The notes under the pieces: generated by a model
Told to the model about the DNA's origin: nothing
What the model saw: only the letters and a program-made list of their open reading frames with translations
Database searches by the model: none
Shown: in pieces, positions 7,611 to 16,842 of the stretch
Layout: each line of letters begins with the position of its first letter
Numbering within the stretch: position 1 is the stretch's first letter
Position numbers and translations under genes: made by a program
Assembly: GCA_001587675.1 (NCBI GenBank)
Contig: LNGD01000003.1
Location: forward strand, 1 to 30,159
Direction of reading: 5' to 3'
Length of the DNA: 30,159 nucleotides
Origin: Candidatus Methanofastidiosum methylothiophilum
GTDB taxonomy: Archaea > Methanobacteriota_B > Thermococci > Methanofastidiosales > Methanofastidiosaceae

Positions 7611-7626
7611 TATCAATCGATTGATA
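7611..7626. repeat. Perfect 16-bp palindrome in front of tRNA-Glu
   Basis: TATCAATCGATTGATA reads the same on both strands and sits between the putative TATA element and the tRNA gene (three bases before it), overlapping the expected initiation site. It could be a repressor site or chance. Confidence 0.5.
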
Positions 7627-7629
7627 AAC

Positions 7630-8206
<577 letters not shown>

Positions 8207-9895
8207 ATGGCCCAATTTACAATATACCATATACCATTAGCCTTGAGTTCAATTGTGCCCATTATATTAATTGTTATACTTTTACGAAGAAAAAAATCAA
8301 GAGTAAACACATACCTAATGCTGCTGTTGCTATCTATTTTTATATGGTCATTTACTGATTTAATGAATTTATTTAATGTGACTTTGTCTGAGAAAATATT
8401 TTGGACAAATTCTACCTACTTTGGAAGTGCAATTTTACCTGTTTTTTGGCTGCTATTTGCTTTGGAGTATGTTGGAAAAAGAGAAATTATAACTCCTTTT
8501 AGGACTATCTTACTTTTAATAATCCCTGTAGTATCAATAGTTTTACTATGGACTAACGATTATCATCATCTCATGAGAGAGTCAATTAATCTTGTAACTA
8601 TTTCAGGAGTTGTATCTACTTCTAAGATTTATGGGAATTGGTTTTGGTTAGAGCTTGCATATAACTATACTCTAATGTTTGTTGGAATATTTATTATTTA
8701 TAATTCACTTTGTATAACTAGTAATCTATACCGCAAACAAGCAATAATTTTCTTAATTGGAATTTTAGCTCCTTGGGTATCTAACTTCATATCTGTTTTC
8801 GATACTATTAAATTTCCTACAGATATGACTTCTGTTTCTTTTTCTATAACTGCTGTTGTGGTATTTTTTGGGATAACAAGAGTCCAGCTTTTAGATATAA
8901 TCCCCACAGCACATCAAAAATTTTTTAGAACTATCTCAGATGGTGTTATTATTTTAGGGGGAATAAGGCAGATAGTAGATATAAATTCCTCTGCAGAATC
9001 TTTAACTGGGCTTAAAAATACCGAGGCTCGCGGAAAAAAACTTGAAGTATTGAATAAAAATTGGCCAGAATTAATAGAAGCTTATAATAAATACTGTAAT
9101 AAAAAAGATTATCATGGAATTATATCAAAAGGCGAGAAGTACTTTGAAATTTCAATTATAGGAATTTATAATATAGATGACATTTTTATCGGGCAGCTAA
9201 TTATTCTTCACGACATAACTACCCGTAAGAAAATGGAAATAAAGCTTAAGGATTCAAATAAACAAATTGAAGAGTTAAATGAAACTTTACAAGTAATCAA
9301 TAAAACACTTAGGCACGATTTACTAAATAAATTAGCCGTCATGCAATCTTTCTTATGGCTTTATGAGCAAAAAAATGACAAAGAGTTACTCCGTAAAGTT
9401 GAGCGTTCAATTGAAAGTGGTATCGAATTAGTTAATAGAATCCGAGATCTTGAAGCTTTTGTACTTAATAAAGGAGAGCTATTCCCTGTAGATGTAAGAA
9501 AAATCGCTGAAGAAGTGTCAAAAAACTTTAACATTTCCTCAATCAATATTAATGGTAATGCAACAGCACTGGCTGACCAAGCTTTATTTTCTGTATTTGA
9601 GAATCTTATGAGGAATGCAATCCTCCATGGTGGGAAAGATAGAATTGATATCGATATTTCTTCAAAAAATAAAATGTGTCAAATAAAAATAACTGATTAT
9701 GGGAAAGGAATCCCAGAATTTATTAAAGATAATATTTTTGAAGAAGGTTTAAGCTATGGTAAAAATAAAGGCACTGGTCTTGGTCTTTACATAGTAAAAA
9801 AAACAATTGAAAGATACGGCGGGTCAATTACGGTAAGCGATAACAAACCAAAAGGAACTATCTTTACTATAAATTTGAATTGCACAAATAATTAA
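8207..9895 (+). CDS. 7TM-PAS sensor histidine kinase (paralogue 1)
   Basis: 562 residues. Residues ~5-228 form seven membrane helices of the 'histidine kinase N-terminal 7TM' type, with the typical WTNDYHHL after TM4. Then a PAS domain (~238-345: SDGVIILGGIRQIVDINSSA ... IILHDITTRKKME), a coiled linker, a DHp with phospho-acceptor RHDLLNKL (~367), and an ATPase domain: N-box FENLMRNAILHGG, G1 DYGKGIP, G2 GTGLGLYIVKKTIERYGG. It should sense a membrane or extracellular signal and autophosphorylate; no receiver is attached, so the partner must be in trans, possibly the receivers at 16461 or 16843. ATG follows GAGG by five bases. Confidence 0.9.
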   Translation: MAQFTIYHIPLALSSIVPIILIVILLRRKKSRVNTYLMLLLLSIFIWSFTDLMNLFNVTLSEKIFWTNSTYFGSAILPVFWLLFALEYVGKREIITPFRTILLLIIPVVSIVLLWTNDYHHLMRESINLVTISGVVSTSKIYGNWFWLELAYNYTLMFVGIFIIYNSLCITSNLYRKQAIIFLIGILAPWVSNFISVFDTIKFPTDMTSVSFSITAVVVFFGITRVQLLDIIPTAHQKFFRTISDGVIILGGIRQIVDINSSAESLTGLKNTEARGKKLEVLNKNWPELIEAYNKYCNKKDYHGIISKGEKYFEISIIGIYNIDDIFIGQLIILHDITTRKKMEIKLKDSNKQIEELNETLQVINKTLRHDLLNKLAVMQSFLWLYEQKNDKELLRKVERSIESGIELVNRIRDLEAFVLNKGELFPVDVRKIAEEVSKNFNISSININGNATALADQALFSVFENLMRNAILHGGKDRIDIDISSKNKMCQIKITDYGKGIPEFIKDNIFEEGLSYGKNKGTGLGLYIVKKTIERYGGSITVSDNKPKGTIFTINLNCTNN

Positions 9896-9977
9896 TGTTT
9901 TATATTGGAAATGATGGTATAATATAGACAATTATTATAAGCTGTCTTCCTGTTCGTCTTTAAATTGAGGTAATAAT

Positions 9978-11663
9978 ATGCAATTTACTATATATCAAAT
10001 ACCTTTATTATTGAGTTCAATAGTATCGGCTATAGTTATTTATCTTCTTTTAAAGAGAAAACCATCTCCAGGGAGTCGCTGTTTAATAGTTTGTATGGCA
10101 TGTGCCTTTTTATGGGCATTGTCAGATTTGTTTAATCTTGGGAGTCTTACACTTTCAAGTAAATTATTTTGGGATAACGTTTCTTACATAGCAATAGTAA
10201 TATTCCCAATTGCTTGGATCTTTTTTGTTTTAGAATACTCTGGGAAACCAAAAAACCTTAATAAAATTTTAATTATTTTTACATCTTGTTTTTCGTTTTT
10301 TACTCTATTGGCAGTATGGACTAATCAATACCACCATCTATTCAGAAATGAAATATTCTTAACTGAAGTTTCAGGAGTTATTGTTTTTGGTAAGACGTAT
10401 GGGCCGTTATTTTGGTTATTTATTGTATATTTCTATTTATTAATGATTATTGGAGTGACCATGTTATTTCAGTCATTCAACCTATCTAACTCTATTAATC
10501 GAAAACAAAAAATAACTTTTATACTGGCGATATTTGGGACATGGGCCGCAAGTTTATTGCATATATCCAAAATAATTGTATCCCCTGTAGATTTCACTTC
10601 AATTTCATTTTCTATAATGGGGGTAATATTACTAATCGGGATAACAAAGTACCAATTACTGGATATCGTTCCAGTTGCATATACTAATGTTTTTAAAAAC
10701 ATGGGCGATGGAATAATAGTTTTAGGTAGGCTTAATCAAATTATTGAAATCAATCCTTGCATGGAAGAAATAATTGGAATCGAAAATAATAGGGCATGTG
10801 GGAAAAAAATAGATCAAATTCTTGAAAATTGGCCTGAATTAAAAAAAGAATACATAAAACTATCATCAAAAACCTACCCTGTTAAAACTACTCTCAAAAA
10901 AGGAAAAAAAACGTATGAGCTGAATATTTCAAATATTTTTGATTCTAGGAATTTTTTGATTGGATATCTAATTACATTACATGATATTACTTATAGAAAG
11001 AGAATAGAAGATAAATTAGTAGAGTCAAATAAGCAAATTGATGGATTAAATGATACCCTCCAGATTGTAAATAAAATATTAAGGCACGATTTATTAAACA
11101 AACTGGCCGTCATGAAATCCGCTCTTTGGCTTTATGAAGAAAATAAGGATAAATCTATTCTAGATAAATTAGATCGTTCAATAGATGGTGGGATCGAACT
11201 TATTGGAAGGATAGGGGAGCTTGAATCTTTAATATTGAATAAAGAGGAGCTTAAACCTATACCGTTGAAAAAAGCTATTGAGGAAGTATCTGCCACTATT
11301 CATTTCCCAGTTACTATTGATGGAGACGCAACAGTCTTAGCCGACGAAGCTTTATTTTCTGTATTTGAGAATCTTATGAGAAACGCAATCATTCATGGTA
11401 AAACAGATAGAATTAAAGTTGAAATAAGTTCTAAGAAAAGTATTTCTAAAATAAAAATCATTGATTATGGAAAAGGCATACCTTCTTCCGTAATGGAGCA
11501 TATCTTTGAAGAAGGTGCTAGTTTTGGTGAAAATAAAGGCAGTGGACTTGGGCTCTTCATTGTTAAAAAAACAATTGAGAGGTATGGTGGTACAATTTCA
11601 GTAGAAGAAAATAAACCAAAAGGAGCTGTTTTTATTATTACTTTAAGATCAATTAAAGGTTAA
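9978..11663 (+). CDS. 7TM-PAS sensor histidine kinase (paralogue 2)
   Basis: 561 residues with the same architecture as its upstream neighbour, alignable end to end: MQFTIYQIPLLLSS start, WTNQYHHL, PAS (~235-342), RHDLLNKLAVM phospho-acceptor, FENLMRNAIIHG, DYGKGIP, GSGLGLFIVKKTIERYGG. The membrane part has diverged more than the kinase core, so the pair probably reads different signals but may share output. A 32-base stretch is identical to paralogue 1 (9581-9612 and 11349-11380). ATG has GAGG at 9966-9969. Only 82 bases separate the two genes, so co-transcription is possible. Confidence 0.9.
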   Translation: MQFTIYQIPLLLSSIVSAIVIYLLLKRKPSPGSRCLIVCMACAFLWALSDLFNLGSLTLSSKLFWDNVSYIAIVIFPIAWIFFVLEYSGKPKNLNKILIIFTSCFSFFTLLAVWTNQYHHLFRNEIFLTEVSGVIVFGKTYGPLFWLFIVYFYLLMIIGVTMLFQSFNLSNSINRKQKITFILAIFGTWAASLLHISKIIVSPVDFTSISFSIMGVILLIGITKYQLLDIVPVAYTNVFKNMGDGIIVLGRLNQIIEINPCMEEIIGIENNRACGKKIDQILENWPELKKEYIKLSSKTYPVKTTLKKGKKTYELNISNIFDSRNFLIGYLITLHDITYRKRIEDKLVESNKQIDGLNDTLQIVNKILRHDLLNKLAVMKSALWLYEENKDKSILDKLDRSIDGGIELIGRIGELESLILNKEELKPIPLKKAIEEVSATIHFPVTIDGDATVLADEALFSVFENLMRNAIIHGKTDRIKVEISSKKSISKIKIIDYGKGIPSSVMEHIFEEGASFGENKGSGLGLFIVKKTIERYGGTISVEENKPKGAVFIITLRSIKG

Positions 11664-11712
11664 TTTTTCTAAATACTAAAACACTTATAAACTTGTAATT
11701 AGAGGATATAGT

Positions 11713-11952
11713 ATGGATAATTTTGACCAACCCCCTAGAAGAAGGCCAAAGAATACAGGATTGGGTAGATTTATTCCCTTCATTGTTGTAGGTTATATAC
11801 TTTTGACTTCTCTTGTCGGATCTTTTAGACTGCCTTCTACCAGTTCTTCAGATCCCATATACGGATTTTTTTTCAACTCAAGTATTTTTATAGGTGGGAT
11901 AATAGTTACATTGATATTATTGGCTTCATATTTTATTTATTCAAAAAAATAA
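11713..11952 (+). CDS. Small two-helix membrane protein, unknown function
   Basis: 79 residues: a Pro/Arg-rich cytosolic N-terminus (PPRRRPKNTG), hydrophobic helix ~21-39, a polar Ser-rich loop, helix ~51-75, and a lysine end. No family recognised. TATA-like CTTATAAAC (11684-11692) and AGAGGA (11701-11706) precede ATG 11713. It stands between the kinase pair and a UbiA gene on the same strand, perhaps its own transcript. Confidence 0.6.
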   Translation: MDNFDQPPRRRPKNTGLGRFIPFIVVGYILLTSLVGSFRLPSTSSSDPIYGFFFNSSIFIGGIIVTLILLASYFIYSKK

Positions 11953-12018
11953 TAATTATCTAGCTAAAACTAAAAGTAAGTAATCTAAACATTTTATATG
12001 AGATTATCTCGAGGATCT

Positions 12019-12915
12019 ATGAATCAATGCATTAAGTCTATACTTGACCTCACAAGAGCTCACTTCATGTTTGCGTGGCCTTTGATATTTTGCTCTGGAC
12101 TATTTTTGGCATTTCAAAATTATGAGATCTTCTCTTGGGGTATTTTGATTAAAGCCATATTGATCGGGCTTTTTGGTTTTGAAGGTGGAATGATACTTAA
12201 TGATTATGTTGACAGAGATATTGATAAAAAAGATGTTGAGAACGACCTGCTTACTAATTACTGGCGGCCGTTTAAAGCTAGACCACTCCCTAAAGGAACA
12301 ATTTCTTCTACTGACGCTCTTCAGTTATTTTTACTATTTTTCTTTATTACTGTAGCATTAATTTTAACGCTTCCACCCCCTAATTCACTCTATGTATTAT
12401 TAATCTATTTTTACTGTTATTTAGCAGAATACTTTTATCAAATTAAAAAAAGAAATCAGAAATTTCCTATAGCACAAATCATAGGTAGAACTGACTTTGC
12501 TATTTTTCCAGTAGCTGGATATTTGTGTGTAGGAGCACCAGATATAACTGCTTTAATGTACTTTCTTTTCTTTTATCCGCTAGCTTTGTCTCACTTGGGA
12601 TTAAATGATCTTATTGATATCAATAATGATATTGCTAAAAAATTGAATACAATTACGGTTCTTTATGATATTAAAGGAACGATTAAATGGATTTTAGCAT
12701 GTAATATTATCCATTTTATAACTACCCTCTCATTTCTTTTGATACTTTCTAGAATTACTCTAATTGGGTTTCTAATACCCTTTGGATTACTTTCTTTCGC
12801 ATCTTATACATTAGTAAAAGATCCAACTCCAAAAAACGGGATTAAAATATTGCCTTTATACCACCTTTCAATGGCACTATACTCTGTTTCTTTGATAATT
12901 GGCAGCATATTATAA
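12019..12915 (+). CDS. UbiA-family prenyltransferase
   Basis: About 298 residues with eight to nine membrane helices. The first Asp-rich motif is NDYVDRDIDKKD, binding the Mg-prenyl diphosphate, and the second is NDLIDINND in the middle of the protein. The family transfers a prenyl chain to an aromatic or glycerol-type acceptor in the membrane: archaeal DGGGP synthase, menaquinone- or heme-type enzymes. The acceptor cannot be told here. An in-frame ATG at 11998 would add seven residues. I chose 12019 because GAGGA lies just before it and a TTTATATGA element (11994-12002) would start transcription near 12020. Confidence 0.82.
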   Translation: MNQCIKSILDLTRAHFMFAWPLIFCSGLFLAFQNYEIFSWGILIKAILIGLFGFEGGMILNDYVDRDIDKKDVENDLLTNYWRPFKARPLPKGTISSTDALQLFLLFFFITVALILTLPPPNSLYVLLIYFYCYLAEYFYQIKKRNQKFPIAQIIGRTDFAIFPVAGYLCVGAPDITALMYFLFFYPLALSHLGLNDLIDINNDIAKKLNTITVLYDIKGTIKWILACNIIHFITTLSFLLILSRITLIGFLIPFGLLSFASYTLVKDPTPKNGIKILPLYHLSMALYSVSLIIGSIL

Positions 12916-12949
12916 CAAATGATAAAAGAGACTAACATAAATTCATTTT

Positions 12950-13853
12950 GTGATAGGAAAAGCAAAGTCTTTGATTAAGTTAATGAGATTGGAATTCTAC
13001 TCAATGCCATTTATTGTTTACTCATTAGGCACTTTAATATCCTTCAAGTATAATGATTTTTTTATTTTGAAAAATTATATAGTTGGCTATTTTATTCTTT
13101 TTTTAATTGAAGTCGCTACAGTCTTAACAAATGAGTATTATGATATTGAAGCAGATAAGCTAAATAAAAATGTAAAAAGATTTACTGGCGGTTCAAGAAT
13201 GTTAGTTGAGAATAAGATTTCAATCAAAGAGTTAAAGATAATAATTTTGTTTGTCATTATTTGTCTTATTATTTTAAGCCCATATCTATTTTTCGTGACT
13301 TCTTATTCGAAACAGGTAATATTTCTTTTGGGGCAGTTCCGGATACACTAACCCATCCTTAAAACTTTCTTACCGGAGATTGGGTGAGATAGACGTGGCT
13401 TTTATTCATGGGTTTTATGTTCTTAGTTGTGGATATGTTTTTCAGAAAGGTATTCTTGATAATGTTGAAATTTTATTTATCTCCGTGCCAATATTTTTTT
13501 CTTCATTAGCAGGTGTTTTGCTAGCAGGAATACCCGATATCGAATCAGATAGATTAGTTTTGAAAAAAAGTATTTCCGTATTGATCGGGCCGGAGAAAAC
13601 TTTAACCTTGTCTATGCTGTTTTCTCTAGCAGCAGGTATCGCGGGAACACTTGTTTGGCAAAAATTTATTACTTATAAACTAAGTTACATATATTTGATT
13701 CTGCCAATCTATTGTATCTTTCTAATTCTTATACAATACATAATTAAAAAATCTCAAAAAATAGATTTTGAAATTGATAAATTAATTTTATTTTCCATGT
13801 TTTTGATAGCTTTATCATCATTTATTCCAATAATACTCTATTCACTCAATTAA
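12950..13853 (+). pseudogene. Second UbiA-family prenyltransferase, interrupted by a +1 frameshift
   Basis: Two adjacent frames make one UbiA protein of ~300 residues. Part 1 (GTG 12950 to TAA 13351) carries NEYYDIEADKLNKN, a variant of the first Asp motif. Part 2, open from 13320 to 13853, carries PSLKLSYRRLGEIDVAF and the second motif AGIPDIESD. Removing one G from the GGGG run at 13330-13333 joins them as VIFLLG-SSGYTNPSLKLSYR, the normal family sequence. Either a real disruption or a homopolymer sequencing error. The two parts resemble MenA-like (1,4-dihydroxy-2-naphthoate prenyltransferase) sequences more than the neighbour does. A separate start for part 2 (TTG 13380) is unlikely to give a functional enzyme. 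Confidence 0.8.
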
Positions 13854-13938
13854 TAAACACAGTTAATTTTATATTTAAGATTTCCTATATTATATGGACT
13901 AAGATTTTGATTAATTAATCCTTATAGGAAGAATTAAA

Positions 13939-16458
13939 ATGAGGCTTATGAATAATTGTGTATTTATATCAATGATTATTTGTCTTTTTTTATTTCTTCC
14001 TTTGTTTTCTGTTATAACTGGAGATTCTTCAAAATTAGTGCTTAAAGTTGGTTTATACGAAGACGAACCTTTGATATTTAGGGATACTAACGGAAATGTT
14101 AAAGGATTATATGCAGACATATTGGGTTACATTGCCGCTAAGGAAGGATGGGAAATCGAATATGTTTATGGAACATTAAATGAAGGTCTTGTTCGAATTA
14201 AAGACAAAGAAATAGATATCTTAACTGCAGTTGCATATTCTCCAGAAAGGGCTACATATACAGAATTTTCTAACGAAACTGTATTCCCTAATTGGGCTCA
14301 AGTGTACACTAGGCCTAGTTTAGAAATAGAATCTTTCCTTGATTTGGAATACAAAAGAATTGCAGTTGTTAAAGGGGATATCTATTACGTTGGGCCAAAT
14401 GGAATCAAAAACTTGATGGAAAATTTTGATCTCAATTGTACTTTTGTAGAGGTAAATGATTATCTCGAAGTTATTAGATTAATTGAAGAAGAACGTGTTG
14501 ACGCAGGTATTTTAACAAGACTTTACGAATCTGAATTACAGAATAATCTAAAACTGGCTAAATCGCCATTAATATATTCGCCAATTAAATTACTTTTTGG
14601 ATTTCCTAAAGCAAGCCCACAAAATCAATATTTGATTGAAAAAATAGATTATCATTTAAAGATTTTAAAAGATGATCATAATTCTGTATACTATTCGAGT
14701 ATAAATGAGTATATGCCAATCTATTCTGTAAAAGAAGTTCAAGTATTCCCAAAATGGTTAAAGACTCTGATAGTGGCTATATTTTTGGTCTTAATAATCT
14801 TTGTTACTGTAAGCATGATACTATCAAGAGAGGTGAAGAAGCGAACAAATCATCTTAATCAAGCAATAGAAGACCTTCAGGAAGAAATTGCCCATAGAGT
14901 TAGTGCAGAAAATTCATTAAAGGAAAGTCAGAAGAAATATCGTGAACTCACTGATAAATTATTGTTAGAAAGCAAATCAAAATTTGAATCTATATACAAT
15001 AACGCTGCTGCAGGAATTGATTTATTAGATAAGAATTTCAAATTTATTGACTTAAATGATAGATTGGCAGAAATGTTTGGCTACAATAAGAGTGAATTAA
15101 TAGGCAAAAGTATCTTAGACTTTACATTTCCAGAGGATATTGAAATAACTCTAAAGAATCTTAATAGTATTGTTAATGGAAATATAGATATATATTCTTT
15201 AGAGAAAAGATTCAAGAAAAAAGACGGAAGTATTTTTTGGGGAGATGTATCTGCATCAGCCATAATGGATGAGAATAAGAATCTCCAAGCAATTGTGGGC
15301 GTTATTATTGATATTACTTCTCGTAAAAAGGCGGAAGAATTATTAGAAGAAAGCGAAGAAAAATATAGGGAACTTGTTGAAAATGCCAACAGTATTCTAG
15401 CAAAATTTGACAAAGAGGGAAGAATTATTTCAATGAATGATTTTGGACTGAAACTCTTTGGTTATGAAGAACATGAATTAAAAGGTAAAACTTGGATTGA
15501 AACAATACTGCCTAGAATAGAATCGAATGGTAAGAATTTAGAAAATTTAGCTAACGAAATATTAAATGATCCGGATAAATATTCCATTAGTATAAATGAA
15601 AACATAAAGAAAAATGGAGAAAGAATCTGGGTATACTGGAATAATAAGCCAATATATGAAAATGGAGTTCTAACAGGAATTCTTTCTGTTGGAACAGATA
15701 TAACTGAAAGGAAGAAAGCCGAAGAAGAATTGTATAAAGCAAATAAGCAACTAGAAGAAGCTGACAGACTGAAATCAATATTTTTATCAAGTATGAGTCA
15801 TGAACTTAGGACACCTTTAAATTCTATAATAGGTTTTACTGGTATTTTGTTACAAGGACTAGCTGGAGATCTAAATGAAGAACAAAAGAAGCAATTAGGA
15901 ATTATTAAAAAAAGTTCACAACATCTCTTAAGTTTAATAAACGATATATTAGATATTTCAAAAATTGAAGCTGGAAAACTTGAACTTGATTGTGAAAATT
16001 TTGACTTGAAAGAAGTAATCGAAGATGTAATTTCGACATTTGATGCAATTGCAAAAGATAAGAATCTAAAAATTGAAAGCATAATACCTGAAAATGTTAC
16101 AATATATAACGATAAGAGACGATTTAAACAGATTATTATTAACCTTGTAGGTAATGCAATAAAATATACAAATGAGGGCGGTGTAAAAATTATAGGTGAG
16201 GTATTGGATAAAAATAATATTGAAATTAGAATTATTGATACAGGAGTTGGAATAAAAAAAGAAGACCTCAGCAGAATATTCGAGCCGTTTCAACAATTAG
16301 ATGAAAAACTGACTAAAAAAGTTGAAGGTACAGGATTGGGCCTGCATCTTGTAAAAAAATTATTAATACTTATGAAAGGTAATATATCTTTAGAAAGTGA
16401 ATATGGAAAAGGCAGTATATTTACAATTATCATGCCATTAAAAGAAAGAGATGAATAA
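13939..16458 (+). CDS. Sensor histidine kinase with extracellular solute-binding (SBP_bac_3) domain and two PAS domains
   Basis: 839 residues. Signal/anchor ~5-27; a family-3 solute-binding fold ~33-265 (VGLYEDEPLIFRD, GLYADILGYIAAKEGWEIEYV, EIDILTAVAYSPERA), predicted outside the membrane; TM ~276-298; coiled coil; PAS1 ~340-463; PAS2 ~468-595; DHp with SHELRTPLN (His ~621); ATPase with NLVGNAIKYT (~735), DTGVGIKK, GTGLGLHLVKK. It looks like the bacterial EvgS/BvgS-type sensor layout and may be acquired from bacteria, since the HELRTPLN core differs from the archaeal-style RHDLLN of the two upstream kinases. The ligand may be an amino acid. The stop is two bases before the next receiver gene, so the pair is almost certainly a unit. 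Confidence 0.9.
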   Translation: MRLMNNCVFISMIICLFLFLPLFSVITGDSSKLVLKVGLYEDEPLIFRDTNGNVKGLYADILGYIAAKEGWEIEYVYGTLNEGLVRIKDKEIDILTAVAYSPERATYTEFSNETVFPNWAQVYTRPSLEIESFLDLEYKRIAVVKGDIYYVGPNGIKNLMENFDLNCTFVEVNDYLEVIRLIEEERVDAGILTRLYESELQNNLKLAKSPLIYSPIKLLFGFPKASPQNQYLIEKIDYHLKILKDDHNSVYYSSINEYMPIYSVKEVQVFPKWLKTLIVAIFLVLIIFVTVSMILSREVKKRTNHLNQAIEDLQEEIAHRVSAENSLKESQKKYRELTDKLLLESKSKFESIYNNAAAGIDLLDKNFKFIDLNDRLAEMFGYNKSELIGKSILDFTFPEDIEITLKNLNSIVNGNIDIYSLEKRFKKKDGSIFWGDVSASAIMDENKNLQAIVGVIIDITSRKKAEELLEESEEKYRELVENANSILAKFDKEGRIISMNDFGLKLFGYEEHELKGKTWIETILPRIESNGKNLENLANEILNDPDKYSISINENIKKNGERIWVYWNNKPIYENGVLTGILSVGTDITERKKAEEELYKANKQLEEADRLKSIFLSSMSHELRTPLNSIIGFTGILLQGLAGDLNEEQKKQLGIIKKSSQHLLSLINDILDISKIEAGKLELDCENFDLKEVIEDVISTFDAIAKDKNLKIESIIPENVTIYNDKRRFKQIIINLVGNAIKYTNEGGVKIIGEVLDKNNIEIRIIDTGVGIKKEDLSRIFEPFQQLDEKLTKKVEGTGLGLHLVKKLLILMKGNISLESEYGKGSIFTIIMPLKERDE

Positions 16459-16460
16459 AT

Positions 16461-16823
16461 ATGGGAAAAATACTTATAGTAGAGGACAATGAAAATAATC
16501 TTTACCTTACAAAATATATCCTAGAGAAAAATGGCCACTCCACAATTTTTGCTAACACAGGTAATGAGGGAATAAAAAAAGCAATTGAGGAAAAACCTGA
16601 TCTTATTATAATGGACATACAATTGCCGGATATAAATGGTCTTGAAGCAACAAAGAAGATACGAGAATCGACGGTTGGTGACTCAATTCCAATAGTTGCA
16701 TTGACTTCATATGCAATGGTAGGGGATAAAGAAAAAGCACTTCAAGCAGGATGCACAGGGTATATTGAGAAACCAATTGATCCTGAAAAATTCATTTATC
16801 AAATTGCAGAGTTTTTAAAATAA
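16461..16823 (+). CDS. Stand-alone response regulator receiver (CheY/DivK-like)
   Basis: 120 residues, receiver only: acidic pocket VEDNEN, phospho-acceptor Asp ~52 (IIMDIQLPDINGLEA), switch residue in ALTSYAM, conserved Lys in IEKPIDPEKF. No output domain, so it must act by protein contact or as a phosphotransfer intermediate. It starts two bases after the solute-binding kinase and is followed 19 bases later by the receiver-PAS protein, suggesting a phosphorelay: kinase to this receiver, with the next protein as partner. Confidence 0.92.
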   Translation: MGKILIVEDNENNLYLTKYILEKNGHSTIFANTGNEGIKKAIEEKPDLIIMDIQLPDINGLEATKKIRESTVGDSIPIVALTSYAMVGDKEKALQAGCTGYIEKPIDPEKFIYQIAEFLK

Positions 16824-16842
16824 AAATATTTGAGGGATATTA

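Noticed and set aside
13328..13336. Programmed +1 frameshift in the UbiA gene
   Set aside because: No stop codon lies at the shift point (the TAA comes ~18 bases later) and UbiA genes are not known for recoding; an indel in the G run is simpler.
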